Part shown: positions 50,669-60,745 of the stretch, piece by piece
Layout of the letters: the number at the start of each line of letters is the position of its first letter
Numbering within the stretch: position 1 is the stretch's first letter
Source: Flavivirga eckloniae
Lineage (GTDB): Bacteria > Bacteroidota > Bacteroidia > Flavobacteriales > Flavobacteriaceae
DNA: 64,000 nt
Assembly: GCF_002886045.1 (NCBI RefSeq)
Contig: NZ_CP025791.1
Coordinates: forward strand, 3,797,001-3,861,000
Direction of reading: 5' to 3'
Notes under the pieces: model-generated
Told to the model about the DNA's origin: nothing
The model's database searches: none
What the model saw: the letters and a program-made list of their open reading frames with translations, nothing else
Made by a program: the position numbers and the translations under genes

Positions 50669-53344
50669 ATGAGTAGCAATCAAAAAAAATACATGAAGTT
50701 ATCAGGACTAGAACCTCTGGTCTTGAACGAAAACAGCAATTTTATTAATGTTGGTGAACGAACCAATGTTGCTGGTTCTCGTAAGTTTTTACGGTTGATT
50801 AAGGAGGAGAAGTTTGATGAAGCATTAGATATTGCTAGACACCAAGTAGATGGAGGTGCGCAAATAATCGATATCAATATGGACGATGGTCTTATTGATG
50901 GTAAAGAATCGATGGTTCGTTTTTTAAACCTAATCGCTGCCGAACCGGATATTTGCCGAGTACCTATCATGATAGATAGTTCTAAATGGGAAATTATAGA
51001 AGCAGGGTTGCAGGTCGTACAAGGTAAATCTGTGGTAAACTCCATTTCGCTAAAAGAAGGTGAAGAAAAGTTTATTTGGGAAGCAACACAGATTAAGCGC
51101 TATGGTGCTGCCGTTATTGTTATGGCTTTCGATGAGGTCGGTCAAGCAGATAACTACGAAAGACGTATCGAAATATCAAAACGTTCATATGATGTGTTGG
51201 TAAACAAAGTCGGCTTTCCTTCAGAAGATATCATTTTCGATTTAAATATATTCCCTGTAGCAACGGGGATGGATGAACACCGCAGAAATGCGATCGATTT
51301 TATTGAGGCTACACGTTGGGTGCGGGAAAATTTACCAAATGCAAGTGTTAGTGGTGGGGTGAGTAATGTGTCGTTTTCTTTTAGAGGAAACAATATAGTT
51401 CGAGAAGCCATGCACTCGGTATTCCTATACTATGCCATAAAGGCGGGTATGAATATGGGCATTGTAAACCCAACGATGTTGGAGGTTTATGATGATATTC
51501 CTAAAGATTTATTAGAGCATGTAGAAGATGTTATTTTAGATAGACGGGATGATGCCACAGAACGCTTATTGGATTTAGCCGAAACCGTTAAAGGTACTAA
51601 AGCCGAAAAGACCGTTGATTTATCATGGCGAGAGAATCCTCTTCAGCAACGTATTACTCATGCTTTGGTAAAAGGGATCGATGCATACATTTTAGAAGAT
51701 ATTGAACAGGCAAGACAAGAAGCTGAAAAGCCTATTGATGTTATAGAAGGACATTTAATGATAGGTATGAATGTCGTAGGTGATTTGTTTGGAGAAGGAA
51801 AAATGTTCTTACCACAGGTTGTTAAATCGGCACGAGTTATGAAGAAAGCTGTTGCCTATTTAAACCCATATATAGAAGCCGATAAATCTGAAGAACAGAA
51901 GGCTATTGGTAAGGTACTCATGGCAACTGTAAAAGGCGATGTACATGATATTGGTAAAAATATAGTAAGCGTTGTTTTAGGGTGTAACAATTATGAAATT
52001 GTCGATTTAGGCGTTATGGTACCTCCTGAAAAGATTATTGAAACGGCCAAAAAAGAAAATGTAGATGCCATTGGTTTATCGGGCTTAATAACGCCCTCAC
52101 TTGACGAAATGGTGTATTTAGCCAAGGAGATGGAGCGCGAAAATATGAATATTCCATTGCTAATTGGTGGCGCAACAACATCCAAAGCCCATACAGCCGT
52201 AAAAATAGACACACAGTACAAAAATGCGGTAGTACATGTAAATGATGCGTCGCGTGCTGTAACCGTTGTTGGCGATTTGTTAAACAAGCAAACAGCTAAC
52301 GCCTATGTTGCCAAATTAAAGGAAGATTACGACGCATTTAGAACCAAGTTTTTAAAACGAGGTAAGGAGAAATCGTATATCACTTTAGAAGAAGCCAGAA
52401 AACGAAAGTTTAAAATTGATTGGGAGTCTGCTGAGATTGTAAAACCTAAAGAACTAGGCATTCAGAGATTAAAGCAGTTAAGTTTAAAAGAGTTATTGCC
52501 GTACATTGATTGGAGCCCGTTTTTTAGAAGTTGGGACCTCCACGGAAAATACCCGAATATTTTAAAAGATGATGTTGTAGGAGAAGAGGCTAGTCGATTA
52601 TATGATGATGCGCAAGCCATGATAAAAGAGATTGTTGCAAAACAGCTATTAAAACCAAAAGCTGTTTTTGGTCTGTTTGAAGCTAATAGTATAAACGAAG
52701 ACGATATTTCTATTAAGAAAAAAGGGAAGGAAATTGCTGTATTCAGAACCTTACGACAACAATTAAAAAAGCGGGAAGGTATTCCAAATATTGCATTGGC
52801 AGATTTTATAGCTCCAGAGAGTTCTGGTAAAACAGATTATATGGGTGCTTTTTGTGTGGGTATTTTTGGAGCGCAGGAGTTGGCAGATCATTATAAACAA
52901 CAAGAAGATGATTATAATGCAATTATGGCACAGGCTATTGCGGATCGATTTGCAGAAGCTTTCGCCGAATATTTGCATAAACAAATAAGAGCCAAGCACT
53001 GGGGTTATGTTCAAGAAGAGTCGTTAAGTAATGAAGAACTAATAAAGGAAGCTTACAAGGGTATTCGTCCGGCACCAGGCTATCCTGCATGTCCAGATCA
53101 TTTGGAAAAGGAAACGATCTGGGAGCTTTTGGATGTTGAAGAACTTATAGGAGTTTCCCTAACAGAAAGTTTGGCGATGTGGCCAGCGGCAGCAGTTTCG
53201 GGATACTATTTTGCTAATCCAGAATCGAAATATTTTGGTTTAGGTAAGATTACCGATGACCAAATAACCGATTACGCCTCCAGAAAAGGCATTAAAAAAG
53301 ATATTGCCCGTAAATGGTTGCACCCAAATTTAGCTAGCGAGTAA
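50669..53344 (+). CDS. metH: methionine synthase, folate/cobalamin/activation modules (MetH C-terminal part)
   Basis: The 891-residue protein begins with the pterin-binding barrel ([58 protein letters not shown]). Next come the cap ([14 protein letters not shown]), the cobalamin-binding domain with [13 protein letters not shown], where H426 is the lower cobalt ligand, [13 protein letters not shown] and [11 protein letters not shown], and then the reactivation domain with [12 protein letters not shown] for SAM. It moves the methyl of 5-methyltetrahydrofolate through cob(I)alamin to homocysteine held by the protein encoded at 49120. Confidence 0.96.
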   Translation: MSSNQKKYMKLSGLEPLVLNENSNFINVGERTNVAGSRKFLRLIKEEKFDEALDIARHQVDGGAQIIDINMDDGLIDGKESMVRFLNLIAAEPDICRVPIMIDSSKWEIIEAGLQVVQGKSVVNSISLKEGEEKFIWEATQIKRYGAAVIVMAFDEVGQADNYERRIEISKRSYDVLVNKVGFPSEDIIFDLNIFPVATGMDEHRRNAIDFIEATRWVRENLPNASVSGGVSNVSFSFRGNNIVREAMHSVFLYYAIKAGMNMGIVNPTMLEVYDDIPKDLLEHVEDVILDRRDDATERLLDLAETVKGTKAEKTVDLSWRENPLQQRITHALVKGIDAYILEDIEQARQEAEKPIDVIEGHLMIGMNVVGDLFGEGKMFLPQVVKSARVMKKAVAYLNPYIEADKSEEQKAIGKVLMATVKGDVHDIGKNIVSVVLGCNNYEIVDLGVMVPPEKIIETAKKENVDAIGLSGLITPSLDEMVYLAKEMERENMNIPLLIGGATTSKAHTAVKIDTQYKNAVVHVNDASRAVTVVGDLLNKQTANAYVAKLKEDYDAFRTKFLKRGKEKSYITLEEARKRKFKIDWESAEIVKPKELGIQRLKQLSLKELLPYIDWSPFFRSWDLHGKYPNILKDDVVGEEASRLYDDAQAMIKEIVAKQLLKPKAVFGLFEANSINEDDISIKKKGKEIAVFRTLRQQLKKREGIPNIALADFIAPESSGKTDYMGAFCVGIFGAQELADHYKQQEDDYNAIMAQAIADRFAEAFAEYLHKQIRAKHWGYVQEESLSNEELIKEAYKGIRPAPGYPACPDHLEKETIWELLDVEELIGVSLTESLAMWPAAAVSGYYFANPESKYFGLGKITDDQITDYASRKGIKKDIARKWLHPNLASE

Positions 53345-53377
53345 AACTATTAGGAAGATTTTAGTAAATAGAATTTA

Positions 53378-54340
53378 ATGTTAAGAGATAAAATTGTCAA
53401 TAAAAAATCAGGAATCCTACTTTATGGGTTAACACCACCTAAGTTAAACATCGATAAAAGTAAGATTCAGCTTATTGCAAATAAATTAATTGAACGTGTA
53501 AAACATTTGCCTATTGATGGTTTGGTTTTATATGATATTCAGGATGAGTCTGCAAGGACTAATCAAGTAAGGCCATTTCCTTTTAATGAGACTTTAACAC
53601 CGGATGATTATAGCAATAACTATCTTGGAGAATTAAAAATTCCAAAGATTATATATAAGAGTGTTGGAAAGTATACGGCAAACGAGTTCAAGAATTGGAT
53701 TGATGAAAACTCAAATACGATAGATTATTCAGTTTTTGTTGGGACACCATCAGATGAGTTGGTTTTAAATCTTCCGCTAAATGATGCTTATAAAATAAAT
53801 CGTGATGCTAAACATTCCATTCCGTTGGGAGGGGTAACTATTCCAGAACGACATTATCAATTGAATGATGAGCATCTGCGTATTTTCGGCAAAATAGATA
53901 AAGGCTGTAAGTTCTTCATTTCTCAATGTATTTACAATACATATAACACCAAAAATTTCTTATCCGATTATCACTATTATTCTATAGAAAACAATAAGGA
54001 ATTGCAACCCATAATATTCACGTTAACACCATGTGGATCATTAAAATCCTTGGAGTTTATGGAATGGTTAGGAATAGATTTTCCAAAATGGTTAAAAAAT
54101 GAATTTAAGTATTCAAAAGACATGCTTGTCAAATCAATAGATACTTGTAAATATATTGCGAGAGAGCTTATAGATTATAGTAATGAAAAAAACATTCCTA
54201 TAGGGTTTAATATTGAAAGTGTGTCGGTTAGGAAAGAGGATGTGGAAGCTTCCGTAGAACTGTTGAAAGATGTCAAGGTTTTGATGAACGAATATGAATA
54301 CGAATCATTAAGTTTGTCTGGTAATATTATGGAGGAGTAA
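53378..54340 (+). CDS. divergent methylenetetrahydrofolate reductase-like protein
   Basis: The 320-residue protein has the outline of a MetF-type TIM barrel. It includes LLYGLTPPKLN early, LVLYDIQDES (parallel to the MetF strand VDVTTSREQ), PLGGVTIPERHY with the helix after it, and GCKFFISQCIYN, which matches the GADYVVTQMFFDN strand of the real MetF next door. The usual FAD-binding and catalytic MetF motifs (LRGD, glutamate in FEIIPP) are altered or lacking. It lies 33 bases after MetH and upstream of MetF, across two repeats. It may bind folate or assist MetH or MetF, or may have a different reduction role. I found no name for it. Confidence 0.6.
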   Translation: MLRDKIVNKKSGILLYGLTPPKLNIDKSKIQLIANKLIERVKHLPIDGLVLYDIQDESARTNQVRPFPFNETLTPDDYSNNYLGELKIPKIIYKSVGKYTANEFKNWIDENSNTIDYSVFVGTPSDELVLNLPLNDAYKINRDAKHSIPLGGVTIPERHYQLNDEHLRIFGKIDKGCKFFISQCIYNTYNTKNFLSDYHYYSIENNKELQPIIFTLTPCGSLKSLEFMEWLGIDFPKWLKNEFKYSKDMLVKSIDTCKYIARELIDYSNEKNIPIGFNIESVSVRKEDVEASVELLKDVKVLMNEYEYESLSLSGNIMEE

Positions 54341-54447
54341 AAGCCCCTCCTAGCCTGCCCGAAGGGGAGGAAAAAAGAAAAAGAATTGAAATAGAAATTT
54401 AATATACCCATTAAAAGCCCCTACTTGGGAGGGGTTGGGGAGGCCAC
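54341..54447. repeat. two GC-rich repeat copies before metF
   Basis: AGCCCCTCCTAGCCTGCCCG followed by AAGGGGAGG at 54342-54370, and AGCCCCTACTTGGGAGGGGT with TGGGGAGG at 54416-54444. They belong to the same family as those in the cys operon, and the second ends a few bases before the metF ATG. Confidence 0.65.
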
Positions 54448-55404
54448 ATGAAAGTTACAAACCATATTAAAAAAGCTAAAGGAAAAACATTGTTTTCCTT
54501 TGAGATTATTCCACCACAGAAAGGTAGAAGTATTCAGGAGTTGTATAATAACATAGATCCTTTAATGGAGTTTAATCCGCCATTTATTGATGTAACAACA
54601 TCTAGGGAACAATATATATACATAGATAAGGGAGACGGGCTTTTAGATAGGAAAATTACACGTATGCGTCCTGGTACGGTTGGGATTTGTGCAGCTATAA
54701 AGCATAAGTATAATGTAGATACAGTACCACATGTTTTATGTGGTGGTTTTACAAAAGAGGAAACCGAATACCTATTGGTAGATTGTCATTATTTAGGTAT
54801 CGATAATGTTATGGCTTTGCGCGGAGATGCTATGAGCCATCAAAAGTATTTTGAGCCATCTAAAGGAGGAAATCACTATGCTACAGACTTGGTGGCACAG
54901 ATTCAGAATTTAAATTGCGGGAAGTATTTACACGATGTTGTTGAGTCCGACCATAAATCTGATTTTTGTATTGGTGTAGCCGGTTACCCAGAAAAACATA
55001 TGGAAGCCCCTTCTTTACAAGCCGATTTAAGGCGTCTTAAAGAAAAGGTTAATGCTGGAGCAGATTATGTTGTAACACAAATGTTTTTTGATAATGAAAA
55101 GTACTTTGAGTTTGTAGAAAAGGCAAAAGAAGCAGGGATTAATGTGCCTATTATTCCGGGAATAAAACCGTTGGCAGTTAAGCGTCATTTGCAAATATTA
55201 CCACAAGTATTTAAAATAGATTTACCCGAAACTTTAGTTAACGAAGTTGAAAAGTGTAAAGACAATAAGCAAGTAAGACAAGTAGGTGTGGAGTGGGCTA
55301 TAAAACAATCTGAAGAGCTTAAAAAGGCCGGTGTACCGGTACTTCATTACTATTCAATGGGTAAAAGTGATAATATTAAAGCAATTGCATCGAAGTTATT
55401 TTAA
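54448..55404 (+). CDS. metF: 5,10-methylenetetrahydrofolate reductase
   Basis: The 318-residue protein is a typical MetF, supplying 5-methyltetrahydrofolate for MetH. Motifs are FSFEIIPPQKGRS (with the catalytic Glu), PFIDVTTSREQYIY, VDTVPHVLCGGFTKEE, NVMALRGDAMSH, CIGVAGYPEKHMEAPS, GADYVVTQMFFDN and PIIPGIKPLAV. The start 54448 is chosen because it gives the standard N-terminus MKVTNHIKKAKGKTLFSFE. It is the last methionine gene of the operon, and 34 bases later follows the PagL-like gene. Confidence 0.96.
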   Translation: MKVTNHIKKAKGKTLFSFEIIPPQKGRSIQELYNNIDPLMEFNPPFIDVTTSREQYIYIDKGDGLLDRKITRMRPGTVGICAAIKHKYNVDTVPHVLCGGFTKEETEYLLVDCHYLGIDNVMALRGDAMSHQKYFEPSKGGNHYATDLVAQIQNLNCGKYLHDVVESDHKSDFCIGVAGYPEKHMEAPSLQADLRRLKEKVNAGADYVVTQMFFDNEKYFEFVEKAKEAGINVPIIPGIKPLAVKRHLQILPQVFKIDLPETLVNEVEKCKDNKQVRQVGVEWAIKQSEELKKAGVPVLHYYSMGKSDNIKAIASKLF

Positions 55405-55438
55405 TATTTCCTTTACATTTGCCCTTTAAAACCTACTA

Positions 55439-56539
55439 ATGAGATTACTTTTTATCTGTATTTTTTGTGCAGTATTTAGCTTTTCTTTCTCTCAAGAAAA
55501 AAAGCATACATCCTATTTGGATGTCAATTATTTTAAGGGAAACATTGCACTACATAATAACGATATCTTACATTTAATTAAGGGGCATCCGGAAGGCGTT
55601 GTTTTAAGTTGGAACAAAAAAACCTTTGGATTTAAGGATTGGGAACAACGTTATAATTATCCGGATTATGGAATGTCTTTTGTTTACCAAAATCTAAAGA
55701 ATGACGTTTTAGGAAATAACTATGCGCTATTTTCACATTACAATTTCTACTTTTTAAACCGTAATTTAATGATGCGTATTGGTCAAGGTTTAGCCTTAAC
55801 GACCAATCCTTACGATAAGGAAGATAATTTTAGGAATATAGCCTATGGATCTAAAATAATGAGTAGTACCTACTTGATGCTTAATTATAAAAAGGAACAT
55901 ATTATAGATAGGTTTGGAATACAGGCAGGACTATCGTTTATTCATTACTCAAATGGGAATTTTAAAGCTCCTAATGCAAGTACAAATACTTTAGCCTTAA
56001 ATGTGGGTGTTACATATAATTTAGATGAAGAAGCACCAGAATATATAACCACATTGCAAGATGGAGCCAAAGAAACATTTACGCAACCTATAAAATATAA
56101 TGTTGTTTTTAGGAGTGGTATTAATGAAAGTGATATTGTTGATAGTGGTCGTTTTCCTTTTTACATCTTTTCTGCATATGCAGATAAACGCATTAATGTA
56201 AAAAGTGCATTACAAGTAGGAGCCGATGTGTTCTTTTCAAGGTTTTTAAAGGAGTATATTTATTACAGGTCGGTTGCTTTTCCAGAAGATAATTTAACAG
56301 GAAACGAAGATTATAAAAGAGTAGGTGTGTTTGCTGGGCATGAATTATTTATTAATAAAATGTCGCTTGTTACCCAGTTGGGGTATTATGTGTATTACCC
56401 TTTCGATTTTGAAGGGCGTACTTATCTTAGAATAGGTTTAAAACGCTATTTTGGTAACAAATGGTTTGGAGCATTAACATTAAAGTCTCATGGTGCAAAA
56501 GCAGAGGCGTTAGAATTTGGAGTTGGTGTTAGGTTATAA
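55439..56539 (+). CDS. acyloxyacyl hydrolase, PagL-type lipid A deacylase
   Basis: The 366-residue protein has a signal peptide (CAVFSFSFSQ) and a beta-barrel ending in aromatic pattern residues (GVGVRL). The PagL site is visible as GLSFIHYSNGNFKAP, with H169 and S171 matching the His-x-Ser pair, near the middle of the chain. PagL removes an ester-linked acyl chain from lipid A in the outer membrane. At 366 residues it is much longer than the 150-residue Proteobacteria PagL, having barrel strands on both sides, as is common in Bacteroidota. The stop overlaps the DUF2807 open frame but not its likely start. Confidence 0.85.
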   Translation: MRLLFICIFCAVFSFSFSQEKKHTSYLDVNYFKGNIALHNNDILHLIKGHPEGVVLSWNKKTFGFKDWEQRYNYPDYGMSFVYQNLKNDVLGNNYALFSHYNFYFLNRNLMMRIGQGLALTTNPYDKEDNFRNIAYGSKIMSSTYLMLNYKKEHIIDRFGIQAGLSFIHYSNGNFKAPNASTNTLALNVGVTYNLDEEAPEYITTLQDGAKETFTQPIKYNVVFRSGINESDIVDSGRFPFYIFSAYADKRINVKSALQVGADVFFSRFLKEYIYYRSVAFPEDNLTGNEDYKRVGVFAGHELFINKMSLVTQLGYYVYYPFDFEGRTYLRIGLKRYFGNKWFGALTLKSHGAKAEALEFGVGVRL

Positions 56540-56570
56540 AATTCCTGCTTTAGTAGGATTGACAAAAAAT

Positions 56571-57314
56571 ATGAAACGAATTATATACATATTTGTATTA
56601 ATAATTACAGCTTGCGATAGTGAGAATGCAGGTGATTGTTTTCAAAAAACAGGACAGATCATTCAGCAAGAAGTGGTAGTTGATGCCTTTACTAAAATTT
56701 TAGTAAACCGGGGTGTAGAATTAATAATTAAGGAAGGTACCGAACAAAAAGTTATTATTGAAACCGGCGAAAATCTGTTAAATGATGTTACAGCTACAGT
56801 AATAGATGATAAATTAACCTTAACAGACCATAACAACTGTAACTATGTGCGGGATTATGGTGTGACTAAAGTATACGTAACATCTCCAAATATTACAGAA
56901 ATAAGATCCTCTACTCAATATGATATAAGTTCTGATGGGGTTTTAACCTATCCGAATTTAACGGTTCTATCTGAAGATTTTGGGGAGCCAGACTCTTTTA
57001 CAAGTGCTAATTTTAGATTACAAATAGATAATACTACATTTCGATTGGTCTTTAACAATCTGTCTAATTGCTTTATTTCTGGTAGAACAGAAAATTTAAA
57101 CCTCCTCTTTGCAGCAGGAACATCACAGTTTGAAGGGCGTAATCTTATTGCTCAAAATGTACAATTATGGAACAGGGGATCGAACGATATGATTGTAAAT
57201 CCTCAACAAGAAATAAAAGGAACTATTTCCGGACCAGGTGACGTAATTTGTGTAACCCGTCCGGCAATAGTAGAAGTTGATGAGTTGTATAAAGGACGAT
57301 TAATCTTTGAATAA
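56571..57314 (+). CDS. DUF2807 (GIN-domain) lipoprotein
   Basis: The ATG at 56571 gives MKRIIYIFVLIITACDSEN, a lipoprotein signal with lipobox ITAC; the longer upstream frame overlaps the PagL gene and is unlikely. The 247-residue product is a beta-helix GIN domain, with VVVDAFTKILVNRGVELII, GTEQKVIIETGENLL, KLTLTDHNNCNYV and ITEIRSSTQYDISSDG repeats. Function is unknown; such proteins lie on the envelope of many Bacteroidota. The 3' end overlaps the convergent ackA by 15 bases. Confidence 0.85.
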   Translation: MKRIIYIFVLIITACDSENAGDCFQKTGQIIQQEVVVDAFTKILVNRGVELIIKEGTEQKVIIETGENLLNDVTATVIDDKLTLTDHNNCNYVRDYGVTKVYVTSPNITEIRSSTQYDISSDGVLTYPNLTVLSEDFGEPDSFTSANFRLQIDNTTFRLVFNNLSNCFISGRTENLNLLFAAGTSQFEGRNLIAQNVQLWNRGSNDMIVNPQQEIKGTISGPGDVICVTRPAIVEVDELYKGRLIFE

Positions 57315-58487
57315 AGCAACCGATTGTTTAGCAATTTCCAATTCTTCGTTAGTTGGAATTACTAAAACTTTTACTTTAGAATCCTCGGTATTGATAACTT
57401 GCATTTCTTTGGACTTAACATTGTTTTTTTCAACATCTAACTCAACACCAAAAAAGTCTAAATCTTTAGAAATACGCTCTCTCATTAGTGACGAGTTCTC
57501 CCCAATGCCAGCGGTAAATACGATGGCATCCAGTCCGTTTAAAATAGCAGCATAACTACCGATGTATTTTTTAATACGGTACACGTTCATTTCTAAAGCT
57601 AACTGACATGCTTTGTTGCCTTTGGTAGCCTGTTCTTCAATATCCCTTAAATCGCTAAACCCGGTTAGTCCTAGCATACCACTCTTTTTTTGTAAAAGCG
57701 TATTGATTTCTTCTAAGCTAAAATTTAATTTGTTGGCCAAATAAAATATAATAGCAGGATCGATATCACCAGAACGCGTTCCCATTATTAAACCACTTAC
57801 AGGAGAAAACCCTAAGGAATGATCTATACTCTTACCATCTTTAACAGCCGTCATACTGCAACCGTTTCCTAAATGAACAGTGATGATTTTAGAATTCTTT
57901 TTACCTAAATAGTCAATCGCTTTTTCCGAAACATATTTATGGCTGGTGCCATGAAAACCGTATAGACGAATATGATGGTCTTTTAACAGATCGTTTGGAA
58001 TAGCATATTTATAAGCGCGTTCGGGTATGGATTGATGAAAAGCTGTATCGAAAACAGCTACCTGCTTCGCATTCGAAAAAATATCTTCGGCGACTTCAAT
58101 ACCCTCAAGGTTGGCAGGGTTATGTAACGGAGCCAACGACGATAATTCTTTTATTTTCTCTTTTACAGTATTGGTGATTTCTATAGTTTCATTAAAATAG
58201 ATACCGCCATGAACCACTCTATGGCCTACAATTGAAATATCTTCTGGCGATTTTATGATCCCCGTATTATTATCTAAAAGTTGTTTAGATAATAATTGTA
58301 ATCCATCCTTATGATTTAAGATCGGACTCTCAAATTCAATAGCGTCATTTTCAGTTTTGAATTTAAATATAGCATCATCATGACCAATTCGCTCAATTAT
58401 CCCAGAACATAAAATGCGCTCTTCGGGCATTGAAAACAATTGAAATTTTATAGAGGAACTCCCCGAATTTAAAACTAATACTTGCAT
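57300..58487 (-). CDS. ackA: acetate kinase
   Basis: The 395-residue protein shows the acetokinase pattern: VLVLNSGSSSIKFQLF, VGHRVVHGG, AVFDTAFHQSIPERAYKYAIP, RLYGFHGTSHKYV, ITVHLGNGCSMTAVKDG, LMGTRSGDIDPAI and FTAGIGENSSLMRE. It converts acetyl phosphate and ADP to acetate and ATP, or the reverse. It begins two bases after the pta stop. Its end overlaps the facing DUF2807 gene by 15 bases. Confidence 0.97.
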   Translation of the reverse strand: MQVLVLNSGSSSIKFQLFSMPEERILCSGIIERIGHDDAIFKFKTENDAIEFESPILNHKDGLQLLSKQLLDNNTGIIKSPEDISIVGHRVVHGGIYFNETIEITNTVKEKIKELSSLAPLHNPANLEGIEVAEDIFSNAKQVAVFDTAFHQSIPERAYKYAIPNDLLKDHHIRLYGFHGTSHKYVSEKAIDYLGKKNSKIITVHLGNGCSMTAVKDGKSIDHSLGFSPVSGLIMGTRSGDIDPAIIFYLANKLNFSLEEINTLLQKKSGMLGLTGFSDLRDIEEQATKGNKACQLALEMNVYRIKKYIGSYAAILNGLDAIVFTAGIGENSSLMRERISKDLDFFGVELDVEKNNVKSKEMQVINTEDSKVKVLVIPTNEELEIAKQSVALFKD

Positions 58488-58489
58488 GT

Positions 58490-60580
58490 TTATTGGTTTT
58501 GAGCTTGAATAGCAGTGATTATTACTGTGCTATAAATATCGTCGGCAGTACAACCTCTACTAAGGTCGTTAACTGGTTTGTTTAATCCTTGTAAAACTGG
58601 TCCTATAGCTAATGCTCCGGTTTCACGTTGTACAGCTTTATAGGTGTTGTTACCTGTGTTTAAGTCTGGGAAAATTAAGATGCTAGCATGTCCCGCTACT
58701 TCAGAATCTGGTAATTTACTTTTTCCAATACGCATATCTACCGCAGCATCATATTGAATAGGTCCTTCTATTTTTAAATCAGGATTTTGAGCTTTTACAA
58801 TGTCGGTAGCTTCTCTAACCTTTTCAACATCGGCTCCTTTTCCGGAAGCACCAGACGAATAAGAAAGCATAGCAACTTTAGGTTCTATGCCAAATTCTTT
58901 TGCGGTTTGAGCAGACGAAACAGCTATTTCTGCTAATTCTTCCGCGTTTGGTTTCGGGTTAATGGCACAATCTCCAAATACAGAAATTCTGTCTTCCAAA
59001 CACATAAAGAAAATAGATGATACCATATTTACTCCCGGTTTGGTTTTTATAAACTGTAATGCAGGTCGTAACGTATGTTGGGTGGTGTGTGCCGCTCCAG
59101 AAACCATACCGTCTGCATGACCTTTGTAAATCATCATGGTGCCAAAATAAGAAACATCAGCCATTGTATCCTTAGCCATTTGTAAGCTTACATTTTTGTG
59201 TTTTCTAAGCTCGTAAAAAGTCTTAGCATAATCATCAAAATGAGGCGATTTTGTTGGCGATATAATGTTTATTCTATCGGTGTTTAAAGGAATGTCTAAT
59301 TTTAAAATACGTTCCTTAATTTTATCTTCTTCACCCAAAAGCGTTAAATCTACAACATTGGCATTAATTAATTTTGCAGAAGCACGTAAAATACGTTCAT
59401 CATAACCTTCTGGTAAAACAATGTGCTTCTTATCGTTTAAGGCGCGCTGTAGTAAATTGTACTGAAACATTCTTGGTGTAAATACATCAGACTCAAATGT
59501 AATAAGTCGTTCAGCAAGTTTATCTGTATCGACGTGTTTCTCGAAAGTTTCTATAGACGTTGCTATTTTTTCTGTATTTTCAGCATAAACTCTCGATTTA
59601 ATACTACCTATACTATTAGTTACATGGTAGGTGCCTCCTTTTACACTAATAAGTGGAACTATACTCGAAAGCCCTTCGATAAGTTTTAAAATTGGCTCTT
59701 CTGGAATAAGGCCTCCCGTTAAAATAATTCCGGCAATTTTAGGGTAGTTTTTAGAAATATTGGCTTGTAAAGCTCCTAAAATAATATCGGCTCTGTCGCC
59801 AGGAGTAATAACCAAAGAGTTTTCCTTAAGGTGGGTTAAATAATTACGTAATTGCATAGCCCCAACACTTGGATTCTCTGTTAGGTTGTTTAGCATGTCT
59901 TGCCCAAAAAGAACTTCACCACCTAAAGCTTTCGAAATTTCTTTTACCGTAGGACTGCCAAGGCTAGGAATTTTTGGGATAACTGTAATGTCGGTCCCGT
60001 TATTTATACGTTCCTTTAGCTGCTCTTTAAGTGTAGAAAGGCTTTCTGGATTAGCTTTGTTGGTTACTATTGAAAGCACATCTACGTCTTGCTTAAACGT
60101 ATCGTGGGCTAATTGAACACTGTCTACAATCTCTTTAAGTTCTTTTTTGTCTCCTTGAGAAACGATAATAACTGGCAACCCAAGGTTTTTAGATATTAAG
60201 ATATTTATATCCAGTTCTAAGCTTGAGTTTTCATGAGAGAAATCGGTACCTTCAACCAAAATAAAATCAAAACGTTCTTCAAGATCTTTATACTTCTTAA
60301 TGATTTCATCTATAACTTCACCAGATTTTCCTTGGTTGTATAGGTCGAGTACTTGACTTCTTGTATATGCAAATGTTCTTTTGTAGTTAATGTCTAATTC
60401 AAAATGCGACATCACGGTATTAATGTGATTGTCTCTTTCTCCAACTTCAAGGTCTTCAATGATTGGTCTAAAATATCCAACCTTGGCCGTTTTCCCTAAA
60501 AGCATACGCATTAAGCCAAGAACTACAACAGATTTACCGCTGTTAGGCTCAATGGTTGCTACATAAATTCCTTTACTCAT
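58490..60580 (-). CDS. pta: phosphate acetyltransferase
   Basis: The start at 60580 gives the standard MSKGIYVATIEPNSGKSVVV; an in-frame ATG 13 codons earlier is less likely. The 696-residue protein has three parts: a dethiobiotin-synthetase-like P-loop domain (EPNSGKS, residues 8-350 including the DRTGG-type segment with LVITPGDRADIILG), and the C-terminal PTA domain (KHIVLPEGYDERILRAS, GMVSGAAHTTQHTLRPALQ, LEGPIQYDAAVD, NTYKAVQRETGALAIGPVLQGLNKPVNDLSRG). It makes acetyl phosphate from acetyl-CoA and works with AckA. Confidence 0.97.
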   Translation of the reverse strand: MSKGIYVATIEPNSGKSVVVLGLMRMLLGKTAKVGYFRPIIEDLEVGERDNHINTVMSHFELDINYKRTFAYTRSQVLDLYNQGKSGEVIDEIIKKYKDLEERFDFILVEGTDFSHENSSLELDINILISKNLGLPVIIVSQGDKKELKEIVDSVQLAHDTFKQDVDVLSIVTNKANPESLSTLKEQLKERINNGTDITVIPKIPSLGSPTVKEISKALGGEVLFGQDMLNNLTENPSVGAMQLRNYLTHLKENSLVITPGDRADIILGALQANISKNYPKIAGIILTGGLIPEEPILKLIEGLSSIVPLISVKGGTYHVTNSIGSIKSRVYAENTEKIATSIETFEKHVDTDKLAERLITFESDVFTPRMFQYNLLQRALNDKKHIVLPEGYDERILRASAKLINANVVDLTLLGEEDKIKERILKLDIPLNTDRINIISPTKSPHFDDYAKTFYELRKHKNVSLQMAKDTMADVSYFGTMMIYKGHADGMVSGAAHTTQHTLRPALQFIKTKPGVNMVSSIFFMCLEDRISVFGDCAINPKPNAEELAEIAVSSAQTAKEFGIEPKVAMLSYSSGASGKGADVEKVREATDIVKAQNPDLKIEGPIQYDAAVDMRIGKSKLPDSEVAGHASILIFPDLNTGNNTYKAVQRETGALAIGPVLQGLNKPVNDLSRGCTADDIYSTVIITAIQAQNQ

Positions 60581-60745
60581 AGTGTTTTTCGTTGTAATAT
60601 AAGATAGCTTGTTGCTCAATCTTAAGCTCGATAACTTATACTTGTGTTTATATAGTTTTTGACAAAATTAGTATGTTCATATTATCAGAAGGATGATATT
60701 TATCATACTTTTTATTTTAAACTTATCTGATATAAAAAGAATAAG

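Noticed and set aside
56517-56570. 18-codon upstream extension of the DUF2807 lipoprotein
   Set aside because: It overlaps the end of the PagL-like gene and would bury the lipoprotein signal.
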